Source of the DNA: Puffinus mauretanicus
Taxonomy: Eukaryota > Chordata > Aves > Procellariiformes > Procellariidae
Reading direction: 5' to 3'
Length of the DNA: 64,000 bases
NCBI GenBank assembly: GCA_023333565.1
Contig: JAJKFH010000741.1
Location: 248,001-312,000 of the forward strand
This document shows positions 26,901 through 41,900 of the stretch, in pieces. The notes beneath the pieces were generated by a model that was not told the DNA's origin, did not search any database, and saw nothing but the letters and a program-made list of their open reading frames with translations. A program made the translations under genes and the position numbers. Every line of letters starts with the position of its first letter. Positions within the stretch are counted from its first letter, which is position 1.

Positions 26901-29900
26901 CAGTCAGTGCTACAGAACTGATTTGGGAAGCAGGGCTGCCTTGAGGTATGGATTCATGGTGCTCAGATCCCAGGCTCCAGGCTTCAGAGGGATCCGTCAG
27001 TTGGCGCTCGGTTTGCCATGCTCATCACACGTACTGGATTGGGTGTGCTTGCAGCAAGGCTGGACTGTAAAGCGGACCGGGTCTTGGTGTGTGAGTACAG
27101 TCTGTGCATTTATGTGCCCAATCCTGAATCTGCCAAATGCTTAAAGTTGGCAAAATATTACCTCTCTGTCTTCCCTCCTGAGAACAGGAAAAATCTGTTG
27201 CATCTTCAGCTGGTATGAAGCACTGTAGAGTTATGATCTAACTTACATCAGGGCCACATCCGATATGCAGTGAACACAGCTGAGAGGTTTGACTTTAGCA
27301 CATTTTGGATTAAGCCCCAGCCCCAATTTACATCCCTTTTTAGGGATATAAACACTAAGTATTTCTCTTGGTATAGAGTTCTTGTCTCTTGGGACATTCA
27401 AGTCCTGCTCATTTAAATGGCCACTGTCTCAAGGAGCTTCTGGAATGGCAGAAGCTAATGCTGAAGCCCTTTGATTTTAAGGCAGAAATCTTATTTCCCT
27501 AAGCAGGATATGTGATTTGAGAAATCATCTTCTTCAGTGCAAATAGAAAAATAAAAGTGGATTATCACAGATTAAATTTTAAATTCAGTTTTGCTGTCAA
27601 CATGGTTCTGAATACGTATCTGCCGATTCCTTTTTATATATCTAAAGGGAAATACCGTTAAATTCCTGGATTGGATCTTCAAAGAAATTTCCTTCTGTTC
27701 CAATAAATGTGAAGATTTGTGGGTGGTTTATTTGGAAAATAGGATGATGTATTTGACTTAGCATAGATAAGCATTGCCCCACGAAACGAAACTCTCTGCA
27801 GTCGTGATTAAATCCTGCCTTTTCGGGATGAGTTGCTAACCTTATGCTTACCATTTCACCAGAAACACTGAATATCTTGAGGAGTGGATGACATCATATG
27901 ACTTGTGGGGCTTTTTCAAAGCTGTTTCTTTTGCCTTTCTAGTTCAGAATTATTTCTAATTTGTTTACAGAAGCAGTCAAATCAATCACTACTAAAAATA
28001 TGGAATATAAAATAGATGAATGGGTGAAATACTAAAAATGTCAGGTATTTTTTGTTTGTATTGCTCTCTTTTTGAAATGAATTCTCTGATGTAAGCAACC
28101 CTACCGGTATCAAAGAAAATATTTCAAAATCAGCTAAAATCCATTTTCAAAAAAGGCATACAGCATAGAATGAAAATCACTTCTGAAATTTTCTGCTAAG
28201 ATCAGAAAGTGCATTTGAACATTTTATTCCATATTTTTATTGACCTTTCTATTCAGTAAAATGGCATGTACTTTTAAAAATATGTTTTGCATCGTTTCGT
28301 ATTAATAAGTTTCTCAGTTGCCTCTCAGCTTTGCCTTTTCATGTTGGATTTCATTAGAAACTTTAGGGTTTGGTGGAACCCAAATGCCTCTCCTAGAATC
28401 TTTCACAACTTTTGAAAGCCGCCTTTGTCGCTGCCCTCCACATTTTTGGTAGGATCACAGTGAAAGAAAAGAAACTTGGAACTTAGACCCATGTTGCATT
28501 TCATGTGACAGGGAATCCTATTGAAGCATGAGATGAAAACCAGATGTCATTTTGTTTTTCTCATTTGTGATCACTACTTTTATACTTCTGTTTTTACTTC
28601 ATATTTTTTCATCAAAGTTTGTTGTGATAAGAGAGAATGAGAATGAGAATTCCTTCTCTGCTGAGACATTAGACTGTCCTTCATTTGAAGTCAGAATTTT
28701 GACTTCTGCACAACCTAAGAGATATTCCTGTTGGTTATTTAGCTTCCCATTTAACTAAAATGTCTTTGCTTGGACAGAGGTTTCATTCATTTATGTATTT
28801 TCACCCTCTGTTTCTCTTCAGGTTGAGATTGCTAACTAAGCACAATTGTGTCTCCTATTTTGCAGACTGGGTGGAATTCAGTCCGTATGAGATTGGTATG
28901 GCAAAGTATGGCACTTTTATGTCTCCTGATTTGTTTGGAAGCAAATTTTTTATGGGGACAGTAGTGAAGAGGTATAGTGAAAATCCCTTGCATTTCTTGA
29001 TGGGTGAGTATGTGACAGAAAGAGACTTTAAAATAAAACTAATTTCAGTAGTTCATGGACAAGGGTTTTTAAATATAATCACACAAAGCGTGAGACAAGA
29101 AGTAGAGTTCTCAATTTGTTGGAAGGCATCCATTTGAAAGATTTCACAGACATGGATTGGCATTCCCTGTTTTTTTGTTTCTGGTATGTACATCTGAGCT
29201 TATGACTTAGCATGTTCCAAAATCAGAGGTGTGTTCAGAGAGCAAGCAACTGCTTAAATAGTGCAGTATATGTTTTTTCTTCTTCTACCAGCCTCCATTC
29301 ATGGTTTACTTTTTCCCTTTCAGGCGTCTGGGGCAGTGCATTTTCTATATTATTTAACAGAGTACTTGGCGTCTCCAATTCTCAGAATAAAGGTCCCACC
29401 ATGGAAGAAGAATTAGGTAATATTAGTAAATAATTCTTCTACTATGCAAAACAATTACCAGCAAGATTCAGTGCACTTTTACTCTGTGGAAGGATGGCAC
29501 TCTGCTGGTTGTCGTGCTAAGAATGTGGAATTCAAGTAACTTTAATTGCTGAAATTGCTAGATGCTGATGAGGTCAGGGAAAGAGGGTTAGTAATTTTCT
29601 TTTCTTTCTTTCACTTTTGTTTCTGAGTGTTTCAGAAGTACTGAAAGTCACTTGCATATATCCAACTATTTTCATGAAGTTAAAAGAATCCCACTCCCTT
29701 TTTTATGTTGTTATGCTAGTTCTTGGAGATCAGAAGCTGACAAATACTTGATCGTTACTTGTGTAGTCTCTTGACACTGGACTGTACTATTCAAGGGGTT
29801 AGTAAAGTAAAACCAAATTTTACCATCTCTGGATTGTTAGATTGTTCCATTCTAACCACAAGTTATCTGTTGGTATCTGGTCTTTTGCTTACTAATTTAA

Positions 29901-32900
29901 TGATTTCGGTTTCATTCCTAATGCACAAATGGCGTAATGACTGTAAGGAAGGAGTTGTAGCTTGGTTTGAAAAGACTATTGTGTTTTATTCGAGAATGCA
30001 GTTGATAATGAAAGGGGTTTTTACACTTTTTTTCTTATTCAGAAGATGGCATTTCAGGGAAATATATAACCAATAAATAAATTGTACTAGACAGCCAGAT
30101 TTTTCTCAAGAGCGTGGAGAGAAAATGCAGATGGAGTTGATTTTAAAAAACCAACAAAACCCCCCCAAGCCCCTTAGCTGTCTCTGTCTCCTAATAGATT
30201 GTATTCAGCCGTTTGATAATGTACTTATTTATGGATGAAAATGAGACCTGTGCCTCTAGGTTCATATTTCTGATACACCTCATGAGTGTTAATACCTACT
30301 AATGGAAGATCTCCATCAATAAATTTGATAGTGAAACAGTCTGTGTTATTGCTTTTTAAGATGTTGAGAGACAGAATGTTCTCTCTCATCCGTGGCTCAT
30401 TTCACATATAATTTAAAAAATACGCTTTGAAGTGGGATTGGATGTGAAAATACTAATGTGACTTGAGCCACAGTCTATTCGCAGAGCTGTAGATGTCCCA
30501 ATGAAACCGTGGTACCACCAAAGGGAATGGCAAAATGCCAGTGGGCATCAGAAGAGCCAGTGTTACACACAGCACGTATAAATCACTCCTAGAAGCAGTA
30601 AATAATAAATTTTGCATGGGGGTTGCTTTAAAGAGATGGTTTGATGTCCAAAAATTGCATTTATTGTTTTTGTTAGCTTCCTTTTTTGGTCACTGGTTTT
30701 TATTTTGACCTGTCTCCTATGTCATCGCTCAAGAATTTGTACATGTTTGTCTTTGGTGCGTGTTTGTCTGTTGACGGTATTTGGTATATTGAGGACCCAC
30801 TGAGTATTAAAAAGAAAAAGTATTTAAGTTAAAATACATGATGACTAAGCTCTTCTGTTTCTGTGGGGATTTTTACAGTGTTGTAAGTCTAAGAGGACGT
30901 AATCCTCTTTAGGAAAAAAGCAAAAGTGGTGGTCATCTGTATCAAGTATTCGTTACCAAGGGTAATAAAGCTGTGGGTTTTTACACTTGATATTATGGTG
31001 AATCTCTCTTCAACCTTCTCTTTCAGCCAGGTGTGCTTACAGGAATTAGATTTAGACTTAAGCAAAAGGTGCAGAGCGTAATTGCTATTGTTTTGATACT
31101 GCATTTGGTAGAAATTACAGCATTTGTTGGAAATTACAGCCCAAAGCAGGGTATGCCACCAGAGACCAACATCTGCATTATCCTTCTGTGAGAAAAAGTA
31201 GATGTTATTTTATTTTCATTTTTTAATGGAAAAGCCAATTAGTTGATAATATCCTAAGTTCATTTAGGAAAGAACCCTCATTCAGTTTATTTTAACTGGC
31301 TTCAAATTTCAATAAGAGACGATTCCTAGCATACATTATACTAGGGAATAAAGGGTTTTAGTTTTCAAAAATCTTCTCTTGGATACAGTTGCATCACTGG
31401 ACTTCAGTCTCTGTCTCCAGTCTCTGTAGGGTATAAGCTTCCAAGATGAAGCTGCTCATAAAACTACTGTGAATCTACTGTATTTCAAGAAAGGCTTCTC
31501 TCCATAATTAGCGAAAATAATGTTGTCAACCTATAATCCATTTTCACATGAATTCACCTCCACTACAAACCTTTCCTGAGGAGTGGAATGTGCTACTTTT
31601 TCAGTACTCATTTTGACTTTGAAATAATTCCTTGAGATAGTAATGAACAGTTAACAATGACTTTATGGTTGGTTTGGAAACAAAGCTGTTAACCCTAACA
31701 AAATGCAGATTTTTACCAGAGAAGTTCACTCATTTCTGTTTTTATTTCTCTCTCATAACTTAATGTTATGAGATGAAAACCATTGTCTTTTCTACCCGTG
31801 TAACTGCATTTGCCTTTTTCTTCCATACATACTCCAGTAGAACTTTTATAACCATCTTGGTTTTTCCCCCACTATTTGTAAGGGTACCCATTCATATATG
31901 TATGAATGAGGTTAAGCGTTCCTCTTTTTGTTTTTTTTTAATTAGCAGGTAATTAACAAACGCTGTCTTCCTAGTTCACTAGGAGTTATTGAGAGGACAG
32001 AAGTTATACATCTAAATTTTAATCAAGGTGAATGAAATGTGTCAGATACGTGGTGCAGAGGTGAGTGGTAGGTACCGCTTTAGGATTACATTTTGTTTCC
32101 TCAACCCTTTGGCTAATCTCCTTAGTGCAGGAGCCTTGCAAAAATTGCAGGCTAAGGCCAATATATTCTGATCAGATTCTGAACATAGAGATGTCCACAG
32201 CAAATCGAATCTCTTCAGCTGTATTTTCTATTATGAAGACTATGATAGTTTTATGACTCAAATGGTTTTGAAATTCCTAGCTGATCTGATAATTAAACGC
32301 TAGCAATTTAAAGTAATTTTATATTTCTTTCAACAGAAAATATTAGGCTAAAGCACCTTGTAAGCAATGACAGTTCAGACAGTGAAGATGAATCACAGCA
32401 TCCAAAAGGTAAGGAAATCCTCACGTTCTATTTCGTAGTTTACTGTTTTCATCAGCTTTGGCGTAGCATGGTCAAGTCGGTAGATGCTGGTAATTAGCCA
32501 TAGCTGGTTTTCCTTAGTCTTACCAATAGTCTCTTATAACTGAGAGCTCTGCTCTCATTTATACCAATGATAAAACTTAATTGGTATAAAACTTAAAGGA
32601 ACCAGTGGCTCAGCAAAATAGAGAAATGTTGAACAAGAGACCTCAGGAGGGCCTTTGGCTTGCCTTCATGCCTCCTGCTCAAGCTGATGATCAAATGATT
32701 CTCTCACACATCTTCAGTCTTGGCATCAGAAGAGGCGCAACCACAAGGGAAACATCAGGCAGTGGGAAGAAAAGATCCTCTTGAAAATTGTCTTTAGGCA
32801 CCTAAACCACCTGGGGATTTCTGTGATTTTAGTCAGGGTCTCTGTCTCGTCCTAATCACGCTTTCTGTATTTGATGGTACTTTTGGGAACAACAGTGATT

Positions 32901-35900
32901 TTCACCTGAAGCAATGAACTATTTTTTTAACAACTAAAGCAAAGATGGGAATGCAGCTCTTTGTAATTTTAGGATCTACAGGAAGAAAAGAAAATCTTGT
33001 GCGATGAGACAGTGAATTATGTCATTAGCTCAGTTAAATGATTGCTTCCTCAATTCCCCTTATGTGTAAAATAATAGGGACAGGGTGATACCACATTTTC
33101 TGTTTATTTGCGGATTTCCTTTTTAAGCACTATAGCCAGCACAAAACACTACATTTCCCTCATAGTTTGTAGCCATAGTGGACAACCTACAAATCTGTGA
33201 TTTGTAAACAATGGGTAATCCCTCTCATTTCTATAGAATATATTGTACAGACGTTGGACCTCTAAACATTGTGGTGCTTGATGCTTGTTTTCTCTCTACT
33301 TATATAAAAATCGGCTCCTATACAGCCTGGATTGAAGAGGCACATTTCAGTGCTGGATTTAAAGTATCAAGCCTCAGCCTGAATTATCTCCTTATAAAAA
33401 AGCCAAGTTTTGACAGTACGAATGCAAGGTGACACCAATCCAAGTTATTTTTACTGCAGCGTCTAGCTGTAGACATCTAAGACTGGACATTTCGTTGTAC
33501 TCTTTAGTTAATTAAAACCAGATATTGATTGTAGTCTACAGTTTACTGAAAGGATGTTTTCAGATATTTTAGAATTCCCATGCTATAGCATTCTCTTTTA
33601 TGCAGACTGACTTTGCCTTCTTAAGGAAAGCTGGGTCAGCAAAGGATGGAGAAGGGTGTCAATACGCATCCAGATGAATTAGGTCTACATAGAGCATGGA
33701 TCTTGGTGACCCAAGTCTGTCTCCTGAGAGCCCAGGAGAGTTTGCGTTTTGGGTGCTAGCGCAGATAAAGCCGTACCCTCATTGCCCTTGCCGTCCAGAC
33801 TAGTTAAGTTTGGCTCAGGTCATCTAACACATTCCCAGTGTATTTTCCTGATGGACACATCCATACTACTATACTGCAGATGAAAAGTTTCACTGGCCTG
33901 TGAAGGTAAGAGGGTGATTTCTCTCCATTCCTCTTAACATTCAGTCCATGGCTCCTTGAAAAAAGGCTATGACCCAATTCCTTTTATTTTAATAGGTCCT
34001 TTATTTTCGTAGACCCAGAAACCTTGGTTTTATACTTCATGTGTTAACTGTCTCACCACTGGTTATTTTCATTTTCCTCTACAGGCACTGAAAACGCTGA
34101 GGCAAATCAAGAATATCAGAACAGCAGCCAAGAAAGCTGGGTGCAGCGAATGCTGATGGCTTTGGTGGGTGACAGTGCCCTTTTCAACACCAGGGAAGGG
34201 CGTGCTGGGAAAGTGCACAACTTCATGCTGGGGTTGAACCTCAACAGCTGTTACCCGCTCTCTCCTCTGGCAGACCTTCTTACTCAGGAGTCCGTGGAGG
34301 AGGATGAACTAGATGCAGCCGTTGCAGGTTAGTTCGCAGAAGGCCTATGTTGCTGCATATCCATTAGGAAAACCAGAAACGTCGAACTATGGGGCTTACC
34401 ACAGCAGGTACCTGAAGGCAGGAGAAGGTTTCTGTAGTGGCAGTCGTGACTATTGATCAGCAGCAGAGGTTATGAGGTGACGGGGTGTCACAGAGGGCAC
34501 CGCACGGTGACTTCTGTCTGCTGCCTACCTCCCGTGCCCCCAGGCAGAGTGTGCACAGCAGTCAGTACCTTTTGGAGGGCAAGTGGCTCTTTGTTTTGAA
34601 GGAACTGCTGGCAGAGGTGACCAAGCTGCTTTTGTGTATGGTGCCCTTCATTAAGGCCACTTTGTCACTCTCTTGGACTTCTCTGAAGGGTATCCTGTGT
34701 TATTCCTTTTCTCTGATTGGTGCTAAGCCTTCCGGTGGAAATAAAACCTTTCCTTGTCCTCCTACAGGGCTTCCCTGTTGCAAAAATTTTGCTGTCTTTG
34801 TCTTCCTCTGAAAAACCTGTGGAGGCAGCATACTTCTTTACATACTTCTAGGTCCTTGCTTTGCTGACACCATGTTCTTCCCAGTGTGACCGATCTGTCT
34901 GCCTTCACATTTCATGTGTGACTGATGTGTAGATGCATCCACATTTCATGTTGGCTTAAGCAGGAAGCAGGAATGAGGATGGAAAATAAGAATTGCAGAA
35001 AAATGTTAATTTGCAAAAGATGTTCAGTGTCTTCCCCCACTCCACGAAGTGTATGGTGTCTGGGACAGTAGCTGCAGAGAATTAGGAATCATTTTCGATT
35101 AGTATTTTGAAGATTTGCTATAGACAGTGTTCATTACAATCTGCTCAATGAGAGCCAGTGAATTTCTTAGTATTCTTCTGGCACTGGTGCTTTTTTTTTT
35201 CTTCTTCAGTAGGCAACAGAGCACTGAGTTAAGGGTGTGAGTTTCCCTATAGAAAAGTTATGTCAGAGTGAAGACGCATACTTGGTGGAGCCTCCACATA
35301 CAGTTTCTGTGACACAAACTGTAATGCTTCTGGATTATTGTGGATTATTACTGACATCCATCAAGCTGAGGAACTAGAAATCTCTGAAAGTGGTGTTCCT
35401 CCCATGTTCTTGTGCAGCGGGGCAGTGTTGCCAACCGTCCCTCGTAATAATAGTAGTCACTTCAGCCCTTATTTTCTATTCAGAGGAAAGAGATTGTGCT
35501 AGCTGGTCATTATGCAATAGTAAATACCAGATGTCGTTTTAAAGCTTAAGTAGCAGACGCGCTCTAATGTGTATTTGTTAATGTAACAAATCCCTTTGAG
35601 TGGTTGTATAGTAATTTCCATCTGTCCTCCACTTTCTAAATATTTTTATCATCTCAGAGCTGTTTACAACTGGGTAATCTTAATATTTATAGTAGTTGTA
35701 AAAGAGGCAGGAAAGAGGGTAGTAAATTTATGGTTGGAAAAAATGACAGTTGATTAGAATTTTTCATAATTAAGACGTGGATAATCTTCAGAATCAACTA
35801 TCAACTTCCTGGGTTTTAATTTCAATTGAAATAAAATGCTGGTTTGACAGAACGAGCCTGCACATCTGAGACAATTACTTTTGAGCGCCTGAAATTTCTT

Positions 35901-38900
35901 TGGGTAAAATGTCTGGCAAAAGTTTGACATAACTGCGATTTGTTTAGTGTTAGCTGAAGCCCACGCTCACAAACCTGAACTAACAACTCAAACCTAACAG
36001 CTATGAGTAGTTGCAATATTATGGTCAAGAATAGTTAAAAAACCCTTGAAATTTCAGTGGTTAATACAAAATTTCATCATTCGGTAGTGTGATAAAGTGT
36101 ATCCACATTTTAATGCTGTGAATGTTGCTAATATATGTAAGAGCCTAGGAATGCAGAGGAGTAGATAGAAAGGAAACTTTGGTGTAAATTTCAAATATTG
36201 TATGTTATCAAGGATGCATTTAAGCTTTGCATATTTATTCCTACCGCTAGCAGTTTACCTATCAGCCTGAGTACAGAGAGAAGTCTGCATTGCTGTAGGG
36301 CTTACTTTTTCTTTATTACCAGACACTCCAAAGGAGAAATAAATGAATCAAAAAGGATATAAATAATACTTTACATCTCCAGTTGTCTCAGACCTTCTGT
36401 AGACCCACTGAGTTGCACTGCAGAGGATGAACTGTGGCAGACCTAAGCCGATGTTACAGTCATTACTGAGGATTGAATTTGGGGTCTGCAGTGCATACAG
36501 CAGAGATCCCAGCTGCTTGATCTGAAAGTAAAATGCTGTGCTTCGCTTTGCTACAGATTCTATTGATGCTGAGCATTTTCTTAATTGATCTCAAATATGC
36601 TTTAAAACTTTACACCCCTTGAATGATTTCATTGTCAACGCAGAGTTGTTCTGTTTCTGTGCCTTGATATTACAACACACCAAAATCACTTGAGAAAATG
36701 CCAAGTGAATAACAATAGGGAAAAAATAACTCATAATCTCTGCTTCCTTATTTCAGTGGTTATGGAAACTGTTATAGTAGACGCACGTCAGAAGCAGATG
36801 CCCTTTTCATCTCCCATACTTCTATTGAAGCTGCCATCTGTGACAAAGTTTGGTCTCTAGAATATGCTCTCTTTTTTATTTCCAAACAGTTCTTAATATC
36901 TGTGTATTTGATCATGGCGAATCAGATAGGCACGCTGAGCTAGTTTAACACAGAGCTGTACTCGTAAACATCTCGTGCATCTTCCAGTTTGCTGTTTGAT
37001 GGACTGAAAGCTTTTTGTAATATGGATGCATCTTTCATAAAAGCAGTCTACATGGGTTGACAATTAATGTCCCAGGCTCTCAGAGCATAAATACTCCATT
37101 CAGTCTTCATACTGTTTGATGAATAATGATGGATTGACTTACCAGGGCTGCGTATATAGAATGATTGTCCTGGATTCATGTGTTGTAAACTATAAAAAGA
37201 ACAAAGGTTTCCTATCCGGCCCTGAGAATAACTACAGCACAGGTTACAGAGGAGGTGATGCTTCCTTTAGCGTCAGGGGTGCTTATTGTGCATGACGCCT
37301 CTCCCAGGAGCAATCGCAGGCTCGCGCGCAGTGTCCTGACCCGCAGATCAGTCTGCCTGCTTGCCTTGTCTCACCAGGGCGTTGTGTGCTCCTTCTGGCC
37401 TATGGCTCCAGATCCCGTGTAAATCAAATCAAATTGCATTCTCAGTCTGCCTTTAAAGTCATGTCGTTAAAATAACACTGGATTATCTTCATTGCTTTTT
37501 GAATGCTGACCCCCTAACGTGGACACAAGTTGCATTTTGGAACTTTTCTTCTCAGTTCAAAGATTAGAAATGTACTTCTAAAATGAATTATAATAAAAAG
37601 AAAAACCTTTAAGTTGTATTTCTCCTGTAATCAAAGACGACCACGACTAATAAAAACAATCTATGTGGTCATTTTATTGATGGCATTATGATGTTTTATC
37701 ATTTAAAATATCATAAAATTATTATGATAAATTTGATGATAGAGTCATGAAGGCTGTAAGCAATAGGAACTGTCTTGTTCTTCAGTGCCTTTTTGGAAAG
37801 GAGTTCGTGTATGCAGTAACACTCCTATCACAAACATTATTATAGGTGGTACTATTCTTGTTTAAAGGATCAGTGTTGACTTTCAAATTCAAATTTTGTA
37901 AAATAAGATAATAGAAAACTTCAACAAAAATGTTTCTGCAATTTTTTAAAATTCTATTGAGAACAAGGGTTAAATTGTGTTTGAAATGTTGTCTTTAAAA
38001 AAGGAGGGGGACAACAAAACTGGTTTACTTGTGCTAAAAGGATCTGTAGTAAGTGTATTTTTTTACCAGTGTTTTTTTAATTATGATGAATTTGATAAAC
38101 TATTTTCATTGATTTATGCTAAATTCATAGTTATGAAATATATCTGGTTCTAAAATAGGCCTATAAACACACTTAGCCCTTTAGCAATAGGCAATGGTTT
38201 GGAAGTGTTTTCTCCCTTAGAAATCAAGGCAATTATTAGGAAACTGATGCCTCATTTCTTAGCAAAGTGCCGTCTAATAAATAATAATAATAACAGAAAT
38301 AAAAAGTCAAAATATCTCTTCTGAGATTTTTTTTGCTGCTCATAACAATAGATTTTTCTCATGGATCCTGAAATGATAGGAACTAGAGTTTGAATTATTT
38401 TTGATGGATTTTCTTCACATTAAATATCTTTTTTCAGATACTTCCATCGCCAATAAGTGGATGCTAGGAAATTTAATTATACAAGAAATAATTATATTAT
38501 TCTATTCAGCATTTCTTAGATTACACTGCCCTCTATAGATATGAGCATTAGTTTTTAGTCAAAAGGCAAAAACGTGCACTGGAAATATTTTTAAGATTTA
38601 GAGCAAGACAAGACTGTCAGGAGAAAAGTTTCAAGTACTGCAGGGATCATCTAGTCGTATCCAGAGACTTGGATAAGTGCAGAGAGACTTAGGAAAAATT
38701 GCTTGTTCTTTCCTGAGCTGCTCCCAGGGAATATTGGGGTTAAAGGGGAAACATCATCTTCTTCAGCCCTCAGTTCGGGCAGTAGAGGTAGGAGACTATT
38801 TTGTACTATAGCGTGGCAGTAATAGCATTAAGTGGCTTACGTGTAATTCTGCCCAATGCTTAAATTGCAGATATGGGTATGGGTTACCGGTGCCTTTTGT

Positions 38901-41900
38901 TCCTAGTATCGCAGTGAGTAGGAGGTCATAAATTCGGTGTAGGTTGAAAAACAAGTCATTTGACTTGGTAGTCCTAATTCTAACGGACAGACACAGACAT
39001 AGAAAAGCATCGCTCAAGCCCAGAGCCACATCAAGGCTGTTAGGCAAATTTGGGGAAGAGGAGCTGGGAAGGACAGGGGGTTTGGGAGGGAACCTGGGGG
39101 AAGAGGTTTGGGCAGGGGTTGTAGGACACCGAGAGGGTGTACGTTGGGAGTCTCTCTCTTAATGTCCCATAAACACTTTCCTTTGTGTATGGGTTGTTAG
39201 GGTGAAGGGGTAAAGCTGGGAAGGCCTGGGTCAAACCTGGGCATTTGTCCCCTTCAGCTTTGCCTCCAGCCACCCCTGCTTCTGCCTTGGGACAGGGCGT
39301 TTGTGTACTTGACCCACTGAGGTCCCTTCCAGCTCTGTTCATTTCCCCTCATTCTGCAGTGGTTAAGATGAGAGGTAAGGTTACACGTGAGTTCATGGTA
39401 TGCTTAGCTGGGATACTGTACATTTTGAATTCTGTGGTACCTTCCATACTTGGGGAAACACTTGGAAGACCATCACAATTTCAGTTCTTAACCGGTGTGT
39501 TCCTGTTCTGTTTTGTTTTCATTAATTCTGTGCAGATCCTGATGAGTTTGAGAGGATATACGAGCCGCTAGATGTGAAGAGCAAAAAGATTCATATAGTG
39601 GACAGCGGGCTTACCTTTAACCTGCCGTACCCACTCATCTTAAGACCTCAGAGGGGCGTTGATCTCATCATCTCTTTCGATTTTTCAGCGAGGCCAAGTG
39701 ATTCCAGTCCTCCTTTCAAAGTAAGTAAGATAGGCCATTCCTTTCTTTGTGTTCGTAAATTTGACTCAGTTGTATTCTTCCAGTTGGGTTGGTTGCACAT
39801 TTCATGGTTCCAGAACCCCTCAGTGCTATTGTATCGACAGCATCGGAGCAATTTGTTTCCACGTCAAGGCAGAATATTGCACTCTGCCTCAGTTCCTGTT
39901 TACATGACTCACACGAGACAACTGACACAAAGAATATAATTCATTTGAAGTAGTAGCTCTGTTGTTTTTATGGAAGTCTTGCCTTCACACTGAATTGCAG
40001 GATTTTATTTTATGTCAGTATTAAACAATTAAGTCAGTCATTTAGCATTGTGCCAGTGCTCTAGCTCTGTACAGCTGTTCTCTGTGATGCTGTGATGTAA
40101 ACGAATGGTTTTCTGTCATCATCTTGCAGAAGTGTGTCTCAGTCACTCTGGTATTGCTGCATATATAACATTTTGGAAGTGGGGCTAACTGTTCATTTAC
40201 ATCTCACTAGGATAATCCCAGTACTGGTTTAAGTAGGATTCCTACATCCGTTCAGGCAAGCGCAAAGCAACCACAGAAAAATCCCGCAGGTGTGGGCAGC
40301 ACAGCTGTCATTCTGTACGACCTGCACAACCCTCGCATCCGGACAGCTCCAACTGATCAGAAAAGTTTAACACTGGATCGTTTTGGTAGCTAACACAGAA
40401 AAAGCAGCACTTATGAGACTGTTGTGAGGTACTCAAAAAAGAGGCAATATTTGTTTGAAACCCATGTGGATTTTAAAAAATAATTTTTAAGGAAACCAAG
40501 AAAACTTGCCTGTTTGAGAAACAATTGGCATTCTTTGTTGCTTTACAGGGAAATTTCAATTAGAACAAGCAGAGTATTGTTTTCCTTCCTCTTGCTATAA
40601 GGGACAAAACCCCAGAACAACATTAGAAAATAACAGCAATAGCAAAATGAACTCTAGATCAGTGTTGTCAAATGCAAAAAAACCCCAAGCTTCAGGAGAA
40701 TAAAAAGGAGTAACTTCTGTAATTTTTAGGTCTCTTGGGGACTACCTGGAAGAGTAGAGCACTGAGAAGACTCATACTAGTCCTGAGATCCTTCTTTTTT
40801 CCTTAATTGACTGAATCCCACAGTCTGTTTCTTCCTTTAATTTTCTATTTCTTTAAGAATTTTTCTCCTTTTTTGTCATGACTGAGTATTTTCCCCGTCA
40901 GCTGATTTTGCTGACACAGCACTGCCATCTCCTCTGAAACATCTTCTTTTTCCTCCGGCTGCGTTGTGTTCTGCACGTGGAGTCTGTGCAAAAGGCTGTG
41001 TATAGTTGTCTCTGTTACTCTTAGCCTATGCATTGAGCTTTCTGTCTTCGTCAGCTGCAATTTTCTATGCCGTTTTGGGGAACATAACATAACGTGGAGA
41101 GATTGATTGGAAGTCAAGTGGTGTCCTGAAGGCTTTTCTGTAAACTCTAATTTCAAAAAGGCAAAACCCTTTTACGCAAGAAAAAATGGTGGGAAAATTA
41201 AGTGGTGCCTTAGGTTTTCATGAAGCCACCATTGAAAGGAATGCTTCATTATTTCCGAAGCGCAAATATGTGCGTAATGAAAAGAGTGACGTCCCTCCAG
41301 CTAATACACAAGTGTAGTCCGCAAGCAGAGGCTGTACGCTGGTGGCCTAAAGGACAGAAACCAGTTTTGTTTACTGGCTGTGCAACCCCATTGGCTCTGC
41401 TTGCATCACAAAGAGTAAATGCCAGTTCAAGAGTTGGCCTGTATCTATGGCAGCACTCTGATATACTTTCATTACTCCAACACACAGGGAAATCAGCCAG
41501 CTGAAGTCAATGACTCTACTCTTGTTTTATCATTTTACACCCACTATCTTTTAATCTTTTGCGTATCCAAAACAGTTGCCCGAAGAAGGGTCCCATTTCA
41601 TTCAAAACCAAGATTAAAGATGTTGACCTTCCCTCTCCTCCCTCTCACACACCCTCATGACACGCTTTTGAGTCATTATTTACAAATTGTTTTGTTTACT
41701 GAGTTGTCACGAGGAAAAAGAGCCTGTTTTCCAGACTTACTTCTTCACTTAGCATGTTTTCAAATGCTGGCTGTGCTGTGCTGTGACTCTGAACGTAACA
41801 ATGCGTGGATTGGTGTTTGTTAACTCTCGTTGGTTTCCATAGCACTGATACTCAGTTTGCAAGTAAAATTACGGATGGTTTTTTCTAGCTGTCAGCTCTG

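Noticed and set aside
37690..37740. AT-rich dyad-like stretch (tttatcatttaaaatatcataaaa)
   Set aside because: Simple AT-rich composition gives such partial dyads by chance; no stable hairpin or RNA family is evident.
38640..38665. Block cagggatcatctagtc, resembling a CR1 3' UTR word
   Set aside because: Only about 16 bases, with no supporting CR1 sequence on either side.
39295..39345. gaggtcccttccagc, resembling a CR1 tail
   Set aside because: Short match; the upstream 300 bases do not follow CR1 order.
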